Source: Candidatus Epulonipiscium sp.
GTDB taxonomy: Bacteria > Bacillota_A > Clostridia > Lachnospirales > Cellulosilyticaceae
Assembly: GCA_012841565.1 (NCBI GenBank)
Contig: DUUM01000314.1
Location: 7,338 to 71,337, forward strand
Reading direction: 5' to 3'
Length of the DNA: 64,000 bases
Below, piece after piece: positions 26,403 to 35,016 of the stretch. A model generated the notes under the pieces. It was given only the letters and a program-made list of their open reading frames with translations. It had not been told where the DNA came from and ran no database searches. Within the stretch, counting starts at the first letter, position 1; the number at the start of each line of letters is the position of its first letter. The translations under genes and the position numbers were made by a program.

Positions 26403-27593
26403 TTATTCTACCCTGGCCTGCAGTTTTCCATCCTTTAATCTTATGGAAAGTGTTTGTTCTTTTTGTACGCTACCGATTGATGTAACCACATTATCGTTTT
26501 CATCTGTCACTAAGGCGTACCCTCTTTGCAATGTATTTAAAGGGGATAAAGCATCTAGCTTTGCTACTTTTTCACCTAAAAAAGATTGCTTACGACTTAA
26601 AGTTGTTTCTAGAATATCTTGTAAGCGGCTATGAAGTAAGTCTAGGTCTTGTCCTTTTCTAGCAAAATACTCTCCCGCTTGTGCCAGTACTGGCCTTGAT
26701 GTGTACATATTAAGGATACGGGCCTTGTGCTCTAAATATTGATAGATATCTTTTTCCATCCGGACTGTATGCTGATCCACACGTCTTTGTAATTCTTCTA
26801 CGTGAGGCGTGGCTAGTTCTGCTGCGGCTGATGGTGTTGGCGCTCTTAGGCTAGAAACAAAGTCTGCAATGGTAAAGTCCGTTTCATGTCCGACTGCGGA
26901 TATAACAGGTATCTTGGAGTTAAATATAGCTCTTGCAACGATTTCTTCATTAAAAGAGCACAGGTCCTCTATGGATCCACCGCCTCGGCCTACAATTAAA
27001 ACTTCACATAGTCCGTGTTCGTTCATGGCTTCTATGGCGTTTGAAATATCAAAAGCTGAGCCTTCTCCTTGTACTAGGACTGGGTAAACATAGATTTTAA
27101 CCCCTGGGTTTCGGCGCCTTGTAATATTTAAAATATCCCTGACAGCTGCGCCTGTTCCTGAAGTAATAACCCCTATGGTTTTTGGAAAATATGGAATTGG
27201 TTTTTTATATTCTTGGTCAAATAAACCTTCTTTGTCTAGCTTGTTTTTAAGCTGCTCAAAGGCCTCGTGCAAGGTTCCTCTTCCGGATACTTCCATTTCG
27301 TATACGTATATTTGGTATTGGCCCGTTTTCACATATAAAGAAACTGATGCCCGGGCGATTACCATCATACCTTCTTTGGGTTCAAATGTAAGGCTACTAG
27401 CGCTTGCCCTAAACATAACGCCAGATACTGCGCCATTTGGATCTTTAAGCGTAAAGTACATATGCCCCGAGCTATGATGTTTAAAGTTTGAAATTTCACC
27501 CTTAATATAAACATTTCGAAGGACATAGTCGTCTTCTAGCATGTTTTTTACATAACTATTAATATCTGAGACAGAAAATACTTTTTTCTTCAT
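26403..27593 (-). CDS. xseA: Exonuclease VII large subunit
   Basis: The 396-aa XseA has an N-terminal OB fold (SDINSYVKNMLEDDYVLRNV and following, about residues 8-100) and the catalytic domain with VITSGTGAAVRDI, GRGGGSIEDLCSFN and AVGHETDFTIADFVSSLRAP. A coiled-coil C-terminal part binds XseB. It is slightly shorter than E. coli XseA, which is usual in Firmicutes. It starts 9 bases after nusB. Confidence 0.96.
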   Translation of the reverse strand: MKKKVFSVSDINSYVKNMLEDDYVLRNVYIKGEISNFKHHSSGHMYFTLKDPNGAVSGVMFRASASSLTFEPKEGMMVIARASVSLYVKTGQYQIYVYEMEVSGRGTLHEAFEQLKNKLDKEGLFDQEYKKPIPYFPKTIGVITSGTGAAVRDILNITRRRNPGVKIYVYPVLVQGEGSAFDISNAIEAMNEHGLCEVLIVGRGGGSIEDLCSFNEEIVARAIFNSKIPVISAVGHETDFTIADFVSSLRAPTPSAAAELATPHVEELQRRVDQHTVRMEKDIYQYLEHKARILNMYTSRPVLAQAGEYFARKGQDLDLLHSRLQDILETTLSRKQSFLGEKVAKLDALSPLNTLQRGYALVTDENDNVVTSIGSVQKEQTLSIRLKDGKLQARVE

Positions 27594-27602
27594 ATGACAC
27601 GC

Positions 27603-28010
27603 TTACTCCTTTATGTCTCTTATGACGTTAGCTAATAATCCATTGACAAATGCTGGTGATTCATCACTGCTATATTTTTTTGCAAGCTCAACTGCTTCGT
27701 TAATGGCTACGTTATTAGGAATATCCTCTTCGTAGTACATTTCGTATACGGCTAGACGTAAAATTGTTAAGTCCAGCTTAGCCATACGACTTGTTTTCCA
27801 TTTTTTTGAGCTTTCCGTAATGATATCGTCTATGGCTTCTTGGTGCAAAATAGCCCCGTTGTATTCTTTTAATATAAAACCATGATGTTTTTCAGCTATT
27901 TCGAATCTTTCTAAATAGTCCATGGCTTGTGAATCGTATTCTTGTTCTTCTACAAAATCCTTTTGAAATAATAACTTCATAACATGCTCTCTAGCTTCCC
28001 GTCTTGTCAC
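27603..28010 (-). CDS. nusB: Transcription antitermination factor NusB
   Basis: A 135-aa NusB, all-helical, starting MTRREAREHVMKLLFQKDF and ending with the conserved VELAKKYSSDESPAFVNGLL. It binds boxA RNA with S10 in rRNA antitermination complexes. It follows an Asp23-family gene, the usual Firmicutes arrangement. Confidence 0.96.
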   Translation of the reverse strand: MTRREAREHVMKLLFQKDFVEEQEYDSQAMDYLERFEIAEKHHGFILKEYNGAILHQEAIDDIITESSKKWKTSRMAKLDLTILRLAVYEMYYEEDIPNNVAINEAVELAKKYSSDESPAFVNGLLANVIRDIKE

Positions 28011-28034
28011 AGGTGTCCTCCTTCAAATTAGAAC

Positions 28035-28064
28035 AAACTAACCCTTAAATCTAAGGGTTAGTTT
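28035..28064 (-). terminator. Hairpin between the Asp23-family gene and nusB
   Basis: A perfect 13-bp stem, AAACTAACCCTTA (28035-28047) with 28052-28064, loop of 4. It contains the stop codon of the Asp23-like gene. Only a short T run (GTTTGTTCT) follows on the minus strand, so it may attenuate readthrough into nusB or protect the mRNA 3' end. Confidence 0.6.
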
Positions 28065-28477
28065 ACTGAATTACTTTTTTGTTTTTGCTTCTTAGTAGTG
28101 TCTACCATTTTATCAACATGTATGCCTGTGATATGAATATTAATTGCTATAATTTCTAAACCTGTCATCATTTCTATTGAGTTTTTAACCTTTTTTTGAA
28201 CTTCTAATGTTACTTCTGGAATTTTTTCGCCGTAGTTAATGATAAGTGTTATATCTAACATTACTTGGCTTCCGTTAAGTTCTACTCTAACACCCTTTGG
28301 TGTTCTTTTACGTGATAAGGATTGTACAATATCACTTGTTAGTGTACCGCCCATGCCTGCTACACCTTTAACTTCTGTTGCTGCTATTTCCGCTATAATT
28401 GCTATAACATCGTCTGCAATTTGTACCTGACCTACTGCGTCAGTTGATTCCATTGTAATTACGTTTTTATCGTCCAT
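28058..28477 (-). CDS. Asp23/Gls24-family envelope stress protein (YqhY-like)
   Basis: A 139-aa Asp23-family protein with VQIADDVIAIIAEIAATEVKGV (about residues 18-39), GMGG, and a second half with repeated Val/Ile strands. In Bacillus the homologue YqhY sits next to acc genes and nusB and affects acetyl-CoA carboxylase and envelope physiology. The exact role is unclear. It is the first gene of the long operon towards spo0A, with a good promoter at 28525-28553. Confidence 0.92.
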   Translation of the reverse strand: MDDKNVITMESTDAVGQVQIADDVIAIIAEIAATEVKGVAGMGGTLTSDIVQSLSRKRTPKGVRVELNGSQVMLDITLIINYGEKIPEVTLEVQKKVKNSIEMMTGLEIIAINIHITGIHVDKMVDTTKKQKQKSNSVN

Positions 28478-28524
28478 TTAGATTCCTCCTATATTTATCA
28501 CTAAACTTATAAACATATTATTTA

Positions 28525-28553
28525 ATTATACCATGAGTAAGGTAGGTTGACAA
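28525..28553 (-). promoter_or_regulatory. Promoter of the asp23-nusB-xse-isp-dxs operon
   Basis: Minus strand TTGTCA (28548-28553), 17 bases, TATAAT (28525-28530), about 50 bases before the gene start. Confidence 0.8.
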
Positions 28554-28560
28554 CATTTTG

Positions 28561-28612
28561 CTTTGTGGACAGTCCCCACTCTGCTCTAGTGCAGTGGGGA
28601 CTGTCCACAAAG
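28561..28612. repeat. GGACAGTCCCC hairpin repeat, copy 1
   Basis: CTTTGTGGACAGTCCCCACT pairs perfectly with its reverse complement at 28593-28612, with CTGCTCTAGTGC between. It lies between the divergent asp23 and DUF1275 promoters. The core is shared with copies at 29347 and 30349 and a fragment at 62104. Confidence 0.9.
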
Positions 28613-28619
28613 ATTTATG

Positions 28620-28648
28620 TTTACGTGTGGGATATGGAGTGCTATAAT
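28620..28648 (+). promoter_or_regulatory. Promoter of the DUF1275 gene
   Basis: Plus strand TTTACG (28620-28625), 17 bases, TATAAT (28643-28648), about 35 bases before the start codon. Confidence 0.7.
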
Positions 28649-28686
28649 TTATAGTTGAATTACTACATAAGAAAGGTCTTGGGAGT

Positions 28687-29376
28687 ATGAATAAGTTAGG
28701 TATTAAATTTTTTACACCTATTAATTTGATTGGTTTTGTTCTTGTGGTTATGGCGGGGTGGATTGATACGATTAGCTTGATGATTTTTTTGGATAAGCGG
28801 ACTTCTTCTATGACGGGCCGGGCTGCAAAATTAGGGCTACTAATATTTAATAGAGATACTATGGCTGTGGATTTTGTATTGTTAATCATCCTATCATTTA
28901 TTGTAGGTGCTTGTATTTCCACCTTAATTACTAGAAAAACAGGGTTAACAGGTGGGCTATCTTTTACAAGTTTAATGCTTGTTGTCACTACTTTTACCAG
29001 TCTTAAAACAGGTATGCATCTTTCTGTTATAAGCATTCCTATGGCCATGGGTGGGTTAAATGCTGCAACTAGTCTAACGGCTATTGACCGAACTACCCAT
29101 TTAACAGGTGCCTCTACGGATATCGGGATCAATCTAGCTAAAGGTAACTGGAATGGTGTTGTTTTTTGGTCTCTACGCTGGATAGGATTTGTACTTGGAA
29201 CCCTTATTTCTCTTAAGGTTATTCAGCTTTATAACGCCACTATCATAAGCCGCTCATTTCTACTGTTGCTTCCAGCCACAGTTATTATTTTAACTGGTAT
29301 TATTCAAAAACTTACTATTGACGTACCTCTTCTAGAAGATGCAGCTAAGAGAGGGACAGCCCCCACTCTACCCTAG
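28687..29376 (+). CDS. DUF1275/YoaK-family membrane protein
   Basis: A 229-aa integral membrane protein with about six hydrophobic segments. It has the family features GWIDTISLMIF, the TSSMTGRAAKLGLL region near residues 39-52, GGLNAATSL and HLTGASTDIGINLAKG. YoaK-type proteins are predicted transporters with unknown substrate. It is the only intact plus-strand gene in the core part of the window and has its own promoter. Its 3' end runs into a GGACAGTCCCC-type hairpin, which supplies the last codons (KRGTAPTLP). Confidence 0.85.
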   Translation: MNKLGIKFFTPINLIGFVLVVMAGWIDTISLMIFLDKRTSSMTGRAAKLGLLIFNRDTMAVDFVLLIILSFIVGACISTLITRKTGLTGGLSFTSLMLVVTTFTSLKTGMHLSVISIPMAMGGLNAATSLTAIDRTTHLTGASTDIGINLAKGNWNGVVFWSLRWIGFVLGTLISLKVIQLYNATIISRSFLLLLPATVIILTGIIQKLTIDVPLLEDAAKRGTAPTLP

Positions 29377-29402
29377 TGAAGCGGGGGACTGTCCCCCTCT
29401 TT
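29347..29402. repeat. GGACAGTCCCC hairpin repeat, copy 2 (overlaps gene end)
   Basis: AGAGGGACAGCCCCCACT and the near-complementary AGCGGGGGACTGTCCCCCTCT flank a CTAG-containing centre. It overlaps the 3' end of the DUF1275 frame and touches the stop of the convergent 61-aa gene. It may act as a shared terminator (CTCTTT follows on the plus strand). Confidence 0.85.
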
Positions 29403-29586
29403 ACACTACTTTAATACTTTGAACAAATTCTGCATTTATAATTTCTATGGCTTTACCATTCTTAGTTTCAAGCTCAATCCAATTTTCTTTTATATCAATT
29501 ATTTTACCTTTCACATAAACTCCAAATTGACCAGTTGATATCCTGCAATTCTTTCCTATATATTTTTCAAGCATCTCATTTGTCAT
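29401..29586 (-). CDS. Small conserved protein, beta-barrel-like (61 aa)
   Basis: ATG at 29586, behind AGGGGAA, gives a 61-aa protein starting MTNEMLEKYIGKNCRISTGQ and ending INAEFVQSIKVV. Alternating hydrophobic residues with GKIIDIKENWIELETKNG suggest a five-strand Sm/SH3-like barrel, as in small clostridial proteins of unknown function. A longer frame to 29697 adds a poor N-terminus and is not favoured. The role is unknown. Confidence 0.7.
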   Translation of the reverse strand: MTNEMLEKYIGKNCRISTGQFGVYVKGKIIDIKENWIELETKNGKAIEIINAEFVQSIKVV

Positions 29587-29719
29587 AACACTTTTCCCCT
29601 TTCTATTTCTCATTTTTGTAATTAATAGTTTTCTGAACATGTTCTGCTGTGATAATATGCTGGCAAATATTATGATCATTAGCATTGTTGAGCTCACTTA
29701 TATATCACCTCTTTTGTGT

Positions 29720-30310
29720 TTACACTTTATCAAATAGTAGGGACTTAATCACGGCAAAATATTCTCTTGCATATGATTTAAAAACAACTGTCGGTGGAAT
29801 CTTCCCCGGCAAACCATAAGGCACCATGCCTAAGCGGTTGGCCAATATTTTTGCTCTAAAAATATGATATTTATTACTGGCTATGAGTACCCTCGGGTTA
29901 TCCTTATTATTTATTTCTTTGATTTTATCCAAACTAAAGCTTAGATTTTGAAACGTATTGGTAGATTTGTCTTCTAAAATAATGCGGCCTTTAGCAATCC
30001 CACGCTCTAGCAAATACTCACTCATGGCGTAGGCCTCAGAAAACTTCTCATTAAGTCCTTGTCCCCCTGAAACGATTACTTTCATATCTTTGTTTTCTTC
30101 TAAATACTTGTGGGCTACCTTAAGTCTCTCTGTTAGGGACGGTGATGGCACATCCCAGTATAATCCTGCTCCCAAGACAATCAAATAATCCACTTCCTGG
30201 TGGGTCTCTATTTTATTTCCTACCACAATAATGAATCCCTCAACGATAATCACTGATGCCAATAATACCGAACATAACACAATGATTCCCTTATATATCT
30301 TTTTTCTCAT
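29720..30310 (-). CDS. YdcF/SanA-type DUF218 membrane protein
   Basis: A 196-aa protein with one N-terminal membrane helix (about residues 7-30) and an extracytoplasmic DUF218 domain. The domain has DYLIVLGAGL, VIVSGGQGLNEKFSEAYAM, LEDKSTNTFQNL and ASNKYHIFRA, the set of conserved acidic and Ser/Asn residues of the ElyC/SanA/YdcF group. Homologues affect envelope integrity; the chemistry is not established. It stands alone between two hairpin repeats. Confidence 0.88.
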   Translation of the reverse strand: MRKKIYKGIIVLCSVLLASVIIVEGFIIVVGNKIETHQEVDYLIVLGAGLYWDVPSPSLTERLKVAHKYLEENKDMKVIVSGGQGLNEKFSEAYAMSEYLLERGIAKGRIILEDKSTNTFQNLSFSLDKIKEINNKDNPRVLIASNKYHIFRAKILANRLGMVPYGLPGKIPPTVVFKSYAREYFAVIKSLLFDKV

Positions 30311-30348
30311 AAGTACACCTCATTTGTATATCCATTATACCCCAAAAT

Positions 30349-30405
30349 CACGAATAGGGACAGTCCCCACTTCATTGTACTAGAGTGGGACTGTCCCTAT
30401 TCGTG
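30349..30405. repeat. GGACAGTCCCC hairpin repeat, copy 3
   Basis: CACGAATAGGGACAGTCCCC and its near-complement ending CCCTATTCGTG form a long stem with a CTAG-containing centre. It lies between spoIIIAH and ydcF and could terminate the spoIIIA transcript. Confidence 0.88.
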
Positions 30406-30409
30406 GCCC

Positions 30410-31258
30410 CTAGTTTTTCAAAGGACTGATTTTAATTTGGCTTGTGGCATATCCGGTCTTACGTCTAACGATATCTTCGATTTGAGCAATGTCAGCTTCT
30501 TCAATCTTTTCTCTATTGATTACAACATCTACGTCATTGTCACTCATTCTTACGAAAACTTCTTTGAAGCCTTTGGCTTTTAGGAGTGATTCAATAGCGC
30601 TTTCTTTTTCAATGCGTTCTTGAAGGGTAATAAGATTGGTTGCTGCACTTGATTTTGAGTCTTTGTCTAGGGTGCCACTGCCAATACATTCTGATAGCAT
30701 TTCTATTTGTTCGGAACGTTTTTGCTCCCTATCCATTTTTGCTTCTACAAAATAGTTAACATCATAGGAATTGCTAACAAGGACGACTTCTTCATTATCA
30801 ACAGATTTTGGGTTTGCTTTAGCCATAGCATCTTTATTTTCAGCCATCATTTTGTCTTTAAGTGACATGATAATATTGCCTTGTGGCAGTTCGTGTGTTG
30901 TTTGGTCTTGGCCTAAACTATTTTCTGCTATTCCTTCTTCCACTAAGCCTTCTCCCGCCACCCCTTCCTCTACTAAAGCTTCCTTACCTGCTATTTCACC
31001 CTCAGCTGTTAGTCCCTCTTCCATAGGATCATCAGGTGCTAGTGTATCAATATCTGCAAATTCATAGGTTGTAAAAAAATCATCATAATTTTCATCGATA
31101 GCTTGTGCGCCATCTACACCTGCCGTGATTTTTTCACCATCTCCCTCAAAGGTTGGTTGGACTGCGTTTTTATTGTCTGTAAAATTAAGGTAGGCTGCGA
31201 TTGATACCATAAAAACAAGTGCGGTTATAATGATTTGATTTCTTTTAAATACGAACAT
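30410..31258 (-). CDS. spoIIIAH: Stage III sporulation protein AH
   Basis: SpoIIIAH is the mother-cell membrane protein that forms a ring and binds forespore SpoIIQ in the feeding-tube complex. The 282-aa protein has an N-terminal anchor (about residues 7-25) and the C-terminal ring domain (about 175-282; EQIEMLSECIGSGTLDKDSK, RRKTGYATSQIKISPL). Between them lies a long acidic, repeat-like stretch (about 70-120; ALVEEGVAGEGLVEEGIAEN), which makes it longer than the Bacillus protein. It is the last gene of the operon. Confidence 0.95.
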   Translation of the reverse strand: MFVFKRNQIIITALVFMVSIAAYLNFTDNKNAVQPTFEGDGEKITAGVDGAQAIDENYDDFFTTYEFADIDTLAPDDPMEEGLTAEGEIAGKEALVEEGVAGEGLVEEGIAENSLGQDQTTHELPQGNIIMSLKDKMMAENKDAMAKANPKSVDNEEVVLVSNSYDVNYFVEAKMDREQKRSEQIEMLSECIGSGTLDKDSKSSAATNLITLQERIEKESAIESLLKAKGFKEVFVRMSDNDVDVVINREKIEEADIAQIEDIVRRKTGYATSQIKISPLKN

Positions 31259-31273
31259 ATTTATTCCCCCTTA

Positions 31274-31900
31274 TTATTTTTTTAGCGTTTGCAATTGGTG
31301 AACAGTTACTCTATGTGCTGGGATTCCAAGTAGTATTTGGGCGGACTCCGCTATGGATTGTTTAACCTCACTATTGCCTGCTCCTTGTGCTATGACAAGA
31401 ACCCCTTGTATTTCAGGCTGTTTTTCTTTAATCACAACGGGCTCGTTACCTGAGGCAACGTTTAGGTTTTGCATAACAATTTTTGCCTGATCTTCATAGT
31501 TACTGACCTGTCTTGTGCCACCATCTGTATCTTCTTCTACTGTCGTTGCGGTCTGACTTGTCACATCTTGGGCTAAAATTATTTCTTTTCCATATGTAAT
31601 CGTAATCATTACTTCAACTTCACCAACTCCTTGCATCTTTTTTAAAATAGCTTTCAACCTTTTTTCCATTTCTACTTCATAAGATTCGCTATCCTTAGCC
31701 TCTAGGCTACTGCTAGCAACAGCTACTGAAGTTCTAGGCTCTAGCGTGTTATTAGCTACCCCTTGATCTGGCGTTTTAAGCTGGCTACTTACAATAAGAA
31801 GCATCATCCCAAGTACTAGTAAACCTAGTATCTTATAAATTGTTTTTTTGTCCCGCTTGTCTTCTGGTAGTAATTTGCCTAGTATTTTCAAATTTATCAC
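31274..31900 (-). CDS. spoIIIAG: Stage III sporulation protein AG
   Basis: A 208-aa protein with one membrane helix (about residues 22-42) and an extracytoplasmic ring-building domain (LKAILKKMQGVGEVEVMITI). It forms the large ring of the SpoIIIA-SpoIIQ channel. GVLVIAQGAGNSEVKQSI in the C-terminal half is conserved. Downstream of spoIIIAF by 4 bases. Confidence 0.95.
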   Translation of the reverse strand: MINLKILGKLLPEDKRDKKTIYKILGLLVLGMMLLIVSSQLKTPDQGVANNTLEPRTSVAVASSSLEAKDSESYEVEMEKRLKAILKKMQGVGEVEVMITITYGKEIILAQDVTSQTATTVEEDTDGGTRQVSNYEDQAKIVMQNLNVASGNEPVVIKEKQPEIQGVLVIAQGAGNSEVKQSIAESAQILLGIPAHRVTVHQLQTLKK

Positions 31901-31904
31901 CTCT

Positions 31905-32522
31905 CTAGGAATTCTTTTGTACTATAATATTTATATTAACGTCGGACAAATTATAGAAGTCAATTAAGCAAGTTTTTATTTTTTTTTCAATTTGTCCCTC
32001 TATTTGATCCGCACTATAACTTTCAACCTGTTTGGTACCTATTTTGATTTTTGGTATTTGAATTATTTTGTTATTAGTCTTTTCGGCGCGCTGCTCTACA
32101 GTTATATGAATGGTTATAATTTTCCCAAATTCATCTGAATCTGTATCTTGATCAAAGTCAATATCTAAATCTAAAACAGCTACTTTCTCACTTTTTTCAA
32201 TGACATCTGTCATTTGGGGAATTATTTTTTCTTTGTAACTATCTAAGATGATATCTTTTTGTGCTTCTAAATATTGGCCACTTTGTCTTTGCATAGAGGT
32301 GCTTTCAATATCCGTTTCATATCTTTTTAAAATATCCGTGTAATCTGGCTTGTTTTTAAAAACTAATGTATTAATGGGGGCTAAAATGGTAATAATAATA
32401 ATAAGACCTAGTACCATCTTTATATATTTCTCAAAATTCCCGTTTGGCATGATGAGATTAATAAAACTAGTAAATATAATAATCATTGCAATGCTCTGGG
32501 TGTACTGTGATATGGCCTGCAC
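31905..32522 (-). CDS. spoIIIAF: Stage III sporulation protein AF
   Basis: A 205-aa protein with two N-terminal membrane helices (IAMIIIFTSFINLIMP; MVLGLIIIITILAP) and a soluble RBM-like domain related to type III secretion ring proteins. Starts at GTG 32522 behind GGGGGAG. Part of the mother-cell channel complex. Confidence 0.93.
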   Translation of the reverse strand: MQAISQYTQSIAMIIIFTSFINLIMPNGNFEKYIKMVLGLIIIITILAPINTLVFKNKPDYTDILKRYETDIESTSMQRQSGQYLEAQKDIILDSYKEKIIPQMTDVIEKSEKVAVLDLDIDFDQDTDSDEFGKIITIHITVEQRAEKTNNKIIQIPKIKIGTKQVESYSADQIEGQIEKKIKTCLIDFYNLSDVNINIIVQKNS

Positions 32523-32570
32523 CGTAGGCTCCCCCTATCCATTATGTTATCTGATGATCTACCACACTAT

Positions 32571-33737
32571 TTACTGCATCATGGCTGTAATATTACTAAC
32601 CCCTACTAAAATAAGCATATTTAATATAAACAACACCATAACAGTCGTTAGGGTGCCTAGTAGGTATCCCGTTGCCCGGCCCATGCCCTCCATGCACTGT
32701 GCCACCCTTTTATTTGATATAGGTTCTATTATCGCTGCTGTAAGCTGATAGGCCACCATACATAGTAGTACCTTGATTAAGGGAATGGTACAAATCAGCA
32801 GTAACATTATAATAACCCCTACAGTATAAGAGTTTTTTACGATAACACCGCAGTTCATAACCAAGTCAACGGTTCCACTTAAAGCTTCCCCTACTACAGG
32901 TACAAATGCGGACGTCATACTTTTGGCTGCTTTGTTGAGAGTTCCATCCACAAAAGGGGCTGTTAGGCCCTGAATTCCCATAATCCCTACAAACAGTGTA
33001 ACAATCCCAGTTAAAATCCATTTGATGAGGGAGTAAGCCAGTTCTACCAGGGCATCTATTTTAAAGTCTTCGCTTAGGTTACTTACAATCTGTAAAACGG
33101 ATACAAAGAAAACCAGTGGTAACACAGCATTTTTTATAACGGCTGTCCCTATTTGAATGGTTGAGATGACCAGTGGCTGAAAGATGCTTCCACTTGCAAT
33201 ATTGCCTGTGGATATTAACAAGGTAACCATGACAGGTATTGAGGCCTGCATAATAGTAGCCATTTGTTCAATAGTCCGATAGGCTATGTTCATAGATACC
33301 ATGAAGGATTCCGTAAGGGCCAGGATTAAGACAATATAGCACATATAAAAGGCTACCTCTGATGTGGATTTACTGCCAAAGGAAGCACTAAGGGTTGATA
33401 GCACCGTACAAAAAATCGCAAGGATTATTAATCTCCCCATCAAGCTAATATACACGTTCATCTCCCCAAAAGTTAGGGTCATCAGTCCTTTTATTAATTT
33501 TATTGGACTTAAACTTTGTTTACCTGTCACCATATCTATCATGGTCTGTTTGATATCAAATTGGTTTAAATAGGGGTTTTCTTCTTCCTCTTTTATTTGA
33601 TCTATTGCCTTGTTAGGTTCTGATAAATCAAGCACATTTATTTGTTTATTGATAATAGAGTCAATGGATTCGTCTGCAAATAAGGGGGTCCATATGATTA
33701 CTAAGCACATCATCGTCATAAAAATAACTTTTTTCAT
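32571..33737 (-). CDS. spoIIIAE: Stage III sporulation protein AE
   Basis: A 388-aa polytopic membrane protein with an N-terminal signal-like segment (MKKVIFMTMMCLVIIWTPLF) and about eight further hydrophobic helices. It includes SIPVMVTLLISTGNIASGSIFQP and VPVVGEALSGTVD, conserved in SpoIIIAE. It belongs to the inner-membrane platform of the channel. Confidence 0.95.
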   Translation of the reverse strand: MKKVIFMTMMCLVIIWTPLFADESIDSIINKQINVLDLSEPNKAIDQIKEEEENPYLNQFDIKQTMIDMVTGKQSLSPIKLIKGLMTLTFGEMNVYISLMGRLIILAIFCTVLSTLSASFGSKSTSEVAFYMCYIVLILALTESFMVSMNIAYRTIEQMATIMQASIPVMVTLLISTGNIASGSIFQPLVISTIQIGTAVIKNAVLPLVFFVSVLQIVSNLSEDFKIDALVELAYSLIKWILTGIVTLFVGIMGIQGLTAPFVDGTLNKAAKSMTSAFVPVVGEALSGTVDLVMNCGVIVKNSYTVGVIIMLLLICTIPLIKVLLCMVAYQLTAAIIEPISNKRVAQCMEGMGRATGYLLGTLTTVMVLFILNMLILVGVSNITAMMQ

Positions 33738-33794
33738 TTGTCACCTCATTTAACTATTTCAAAATCTTGTTCCTACCTGATTTTCCGAGCAAAT

Positions 33795-34181
33795 CTACCC
33801 AAGCATACTTGTTATTAAATCCATAAGGGCTAAGATTACTGGCGCTGACGTTGCTAAGATCATGACCTTGCCTGCAAATTCTATTTTAGATGCGATGGCA
33901 CTCTCTCCAGCATCCTTACATAGTCCCGAGCCAAATTCTGATATATAGGCAATCCCAATAATCTTAAAAACTATTTTAATATAGGGCGTACCTACATTTG
34001 CTTTCTCCCCTAAGTGACTTGCCGTATCAAAGATGCCAGATAACTGTGTAATGATAAAAAACATAATGATTAGGGAAGTGGCAAATCTTATATAAAAGCT
34101 CCATGTTGCGTCTTGTTTTCCTACTGTTAGTGATAATATGGTTGCTATAATGCCAATACCAATTATTTCAACAATCCCCAA
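33795..34181 (-). CDS. spoIIIAD: Stage III sporulation protein AD
   Basis: A 128-aa membrane protein with four hydrophobic helices; YISEFGSGLCKDAGESAIA in the second half is the SpoIIIAC/AD family signature. Platform component of the channel. Confidence 0.95.
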   Translation of the reverse strand: MGIVEIIGIGIIATILSLTVGKQDATWSFYIRFATSLIIMFFIITQLSGIFDTASHLGEKANVGTPYIKIVFKIIGIAYISEFGSGLCKDAGESAIASKIEFAGKVMILATSAPVILALMDLITSMLG

Positions 34182-34193
34182 TGCTAATCACCC

Positions 34194-34388
34194 CTAAAAT
34201 ATAAATAGTGTTTGGATCGCTTCAAAAAAACGACTAATATACTGTACTAGCCATAAAAAAACAAGAATCGTTCCAGCTAAAGCTACAAAAAATGCTTCTT
34301 CATCCCTGCCACATTTTTTTAAAATAATATTGAGTATGGAAACCATCAGTCCCATTCCAGCAATTTTAAATATGATCATCGTATCCAT
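34194..34388 (-). CDS. spoIIIAC: Stage III sporulation protein AC
   Basis: A 64-aa protein with two membrane helices (MIIFKIAGMGLMVSILNIIL; FFVALAGTILVFLWLVQYI). It has the family's usual length and position between spoIIIAB and spoIIIAD. Confidence 0.95.
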   Translation of the reverse strand: MDTMIIFKIAGMGLMVSILNIILKKCGRDEEAFFVALAGTILVFLWLVQYISRFFEAIQTLFIF

Positions 34389-34475
34389 TTATTTGCATCC
34401 TCCTTAGGATTTTTTATAGGGATTTTATTGAAAACCTTTTGTATGGTTCATGATAAAGTTCTCTTAAGTATTTGC

Positions 34476-34997
34476 CTAGAACAACAATATACATAACAAG
34501 CATCCACCTAGCATCCCAAGACTTCTGTACAAGCGCCCATTTTTATCCTGTTGCTTGTCTAATCTTTTAATCTGGCTTTCAATATATCTCAAGGTGATTT
34601 CTATATTTTTCTTTTGCATTTCCTTATCCAGGTACCCCAGAGTTTGTCCAAAGGATAAAAGGTTTTTAACGTCATCTTCTTCTAAATAAACAAAGGCCCT
34701 CTGGCTTTTAATCGCCTTTTCCCAAAGAATTGAAATACTTTCACCCGTTTTAGTTTCTATTAGGGCTAGGAGTTCTTTAAAGATAGCATTAATTCTAGTA
34801 TTATTTTTCTCTATTATTTCTTTCAGGGCCATTGGCAAAGGGGTAACCGAGTAGCTAACTTCACTGTGAAGCATATGTAAAATCTTTCTAAGGCCCTCTA
34901 GGTCTTCTATGCGGAGTATCTTAAGTCGATCGACATACCACCCTAGGATCGTGGCACTTATGAGAATACAGCCCATTCCAATGGTTTTAATAATCAT
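34476..34997 (-). CDS. spoIIIAB: Stage III sporulation protein AB
   Basis: A 173-aa protein with an N-terminal helix (IKTIGMGCILISATILGWYV), a soluble helical domain with LHSEVSYSVTPLPMAL, and a C-terminal membrane helix (LGMLGGCLLCILLF). It resembles GspF-type pilus/secretion platform proteins. An 87-base gap separates it from spoIIIAC; I see no gene there. Confidence 0.95.
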   Translation of the reverse strand: MIIKTIGMGCILISATILGWYVDRLKILRIEDLEGLRKILHMLHSEVSYSVTPLPMALKEIIEKNNTRINAIFKELLALIETKTGESISILWEKAIKSQRAFVYLEEDDVKNLLSFGQTLGYLDKEMQKKNIEITLRYIESQIKRLDKQQDKNGRLYRSLGMLGGCLLCILLF

Positions 34998-35016
34998 CTT
35001 TTACCTCCTTTTCCAT

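Noticed and set aside
28518..29132. 204-codon minus-strand ORF
   Set aside because: It lies antisense to the DUF1275 membrane protein, has low-complexity composition and includes the hairpin repeat; the plus-strand gene has promoter, start and family motifs.
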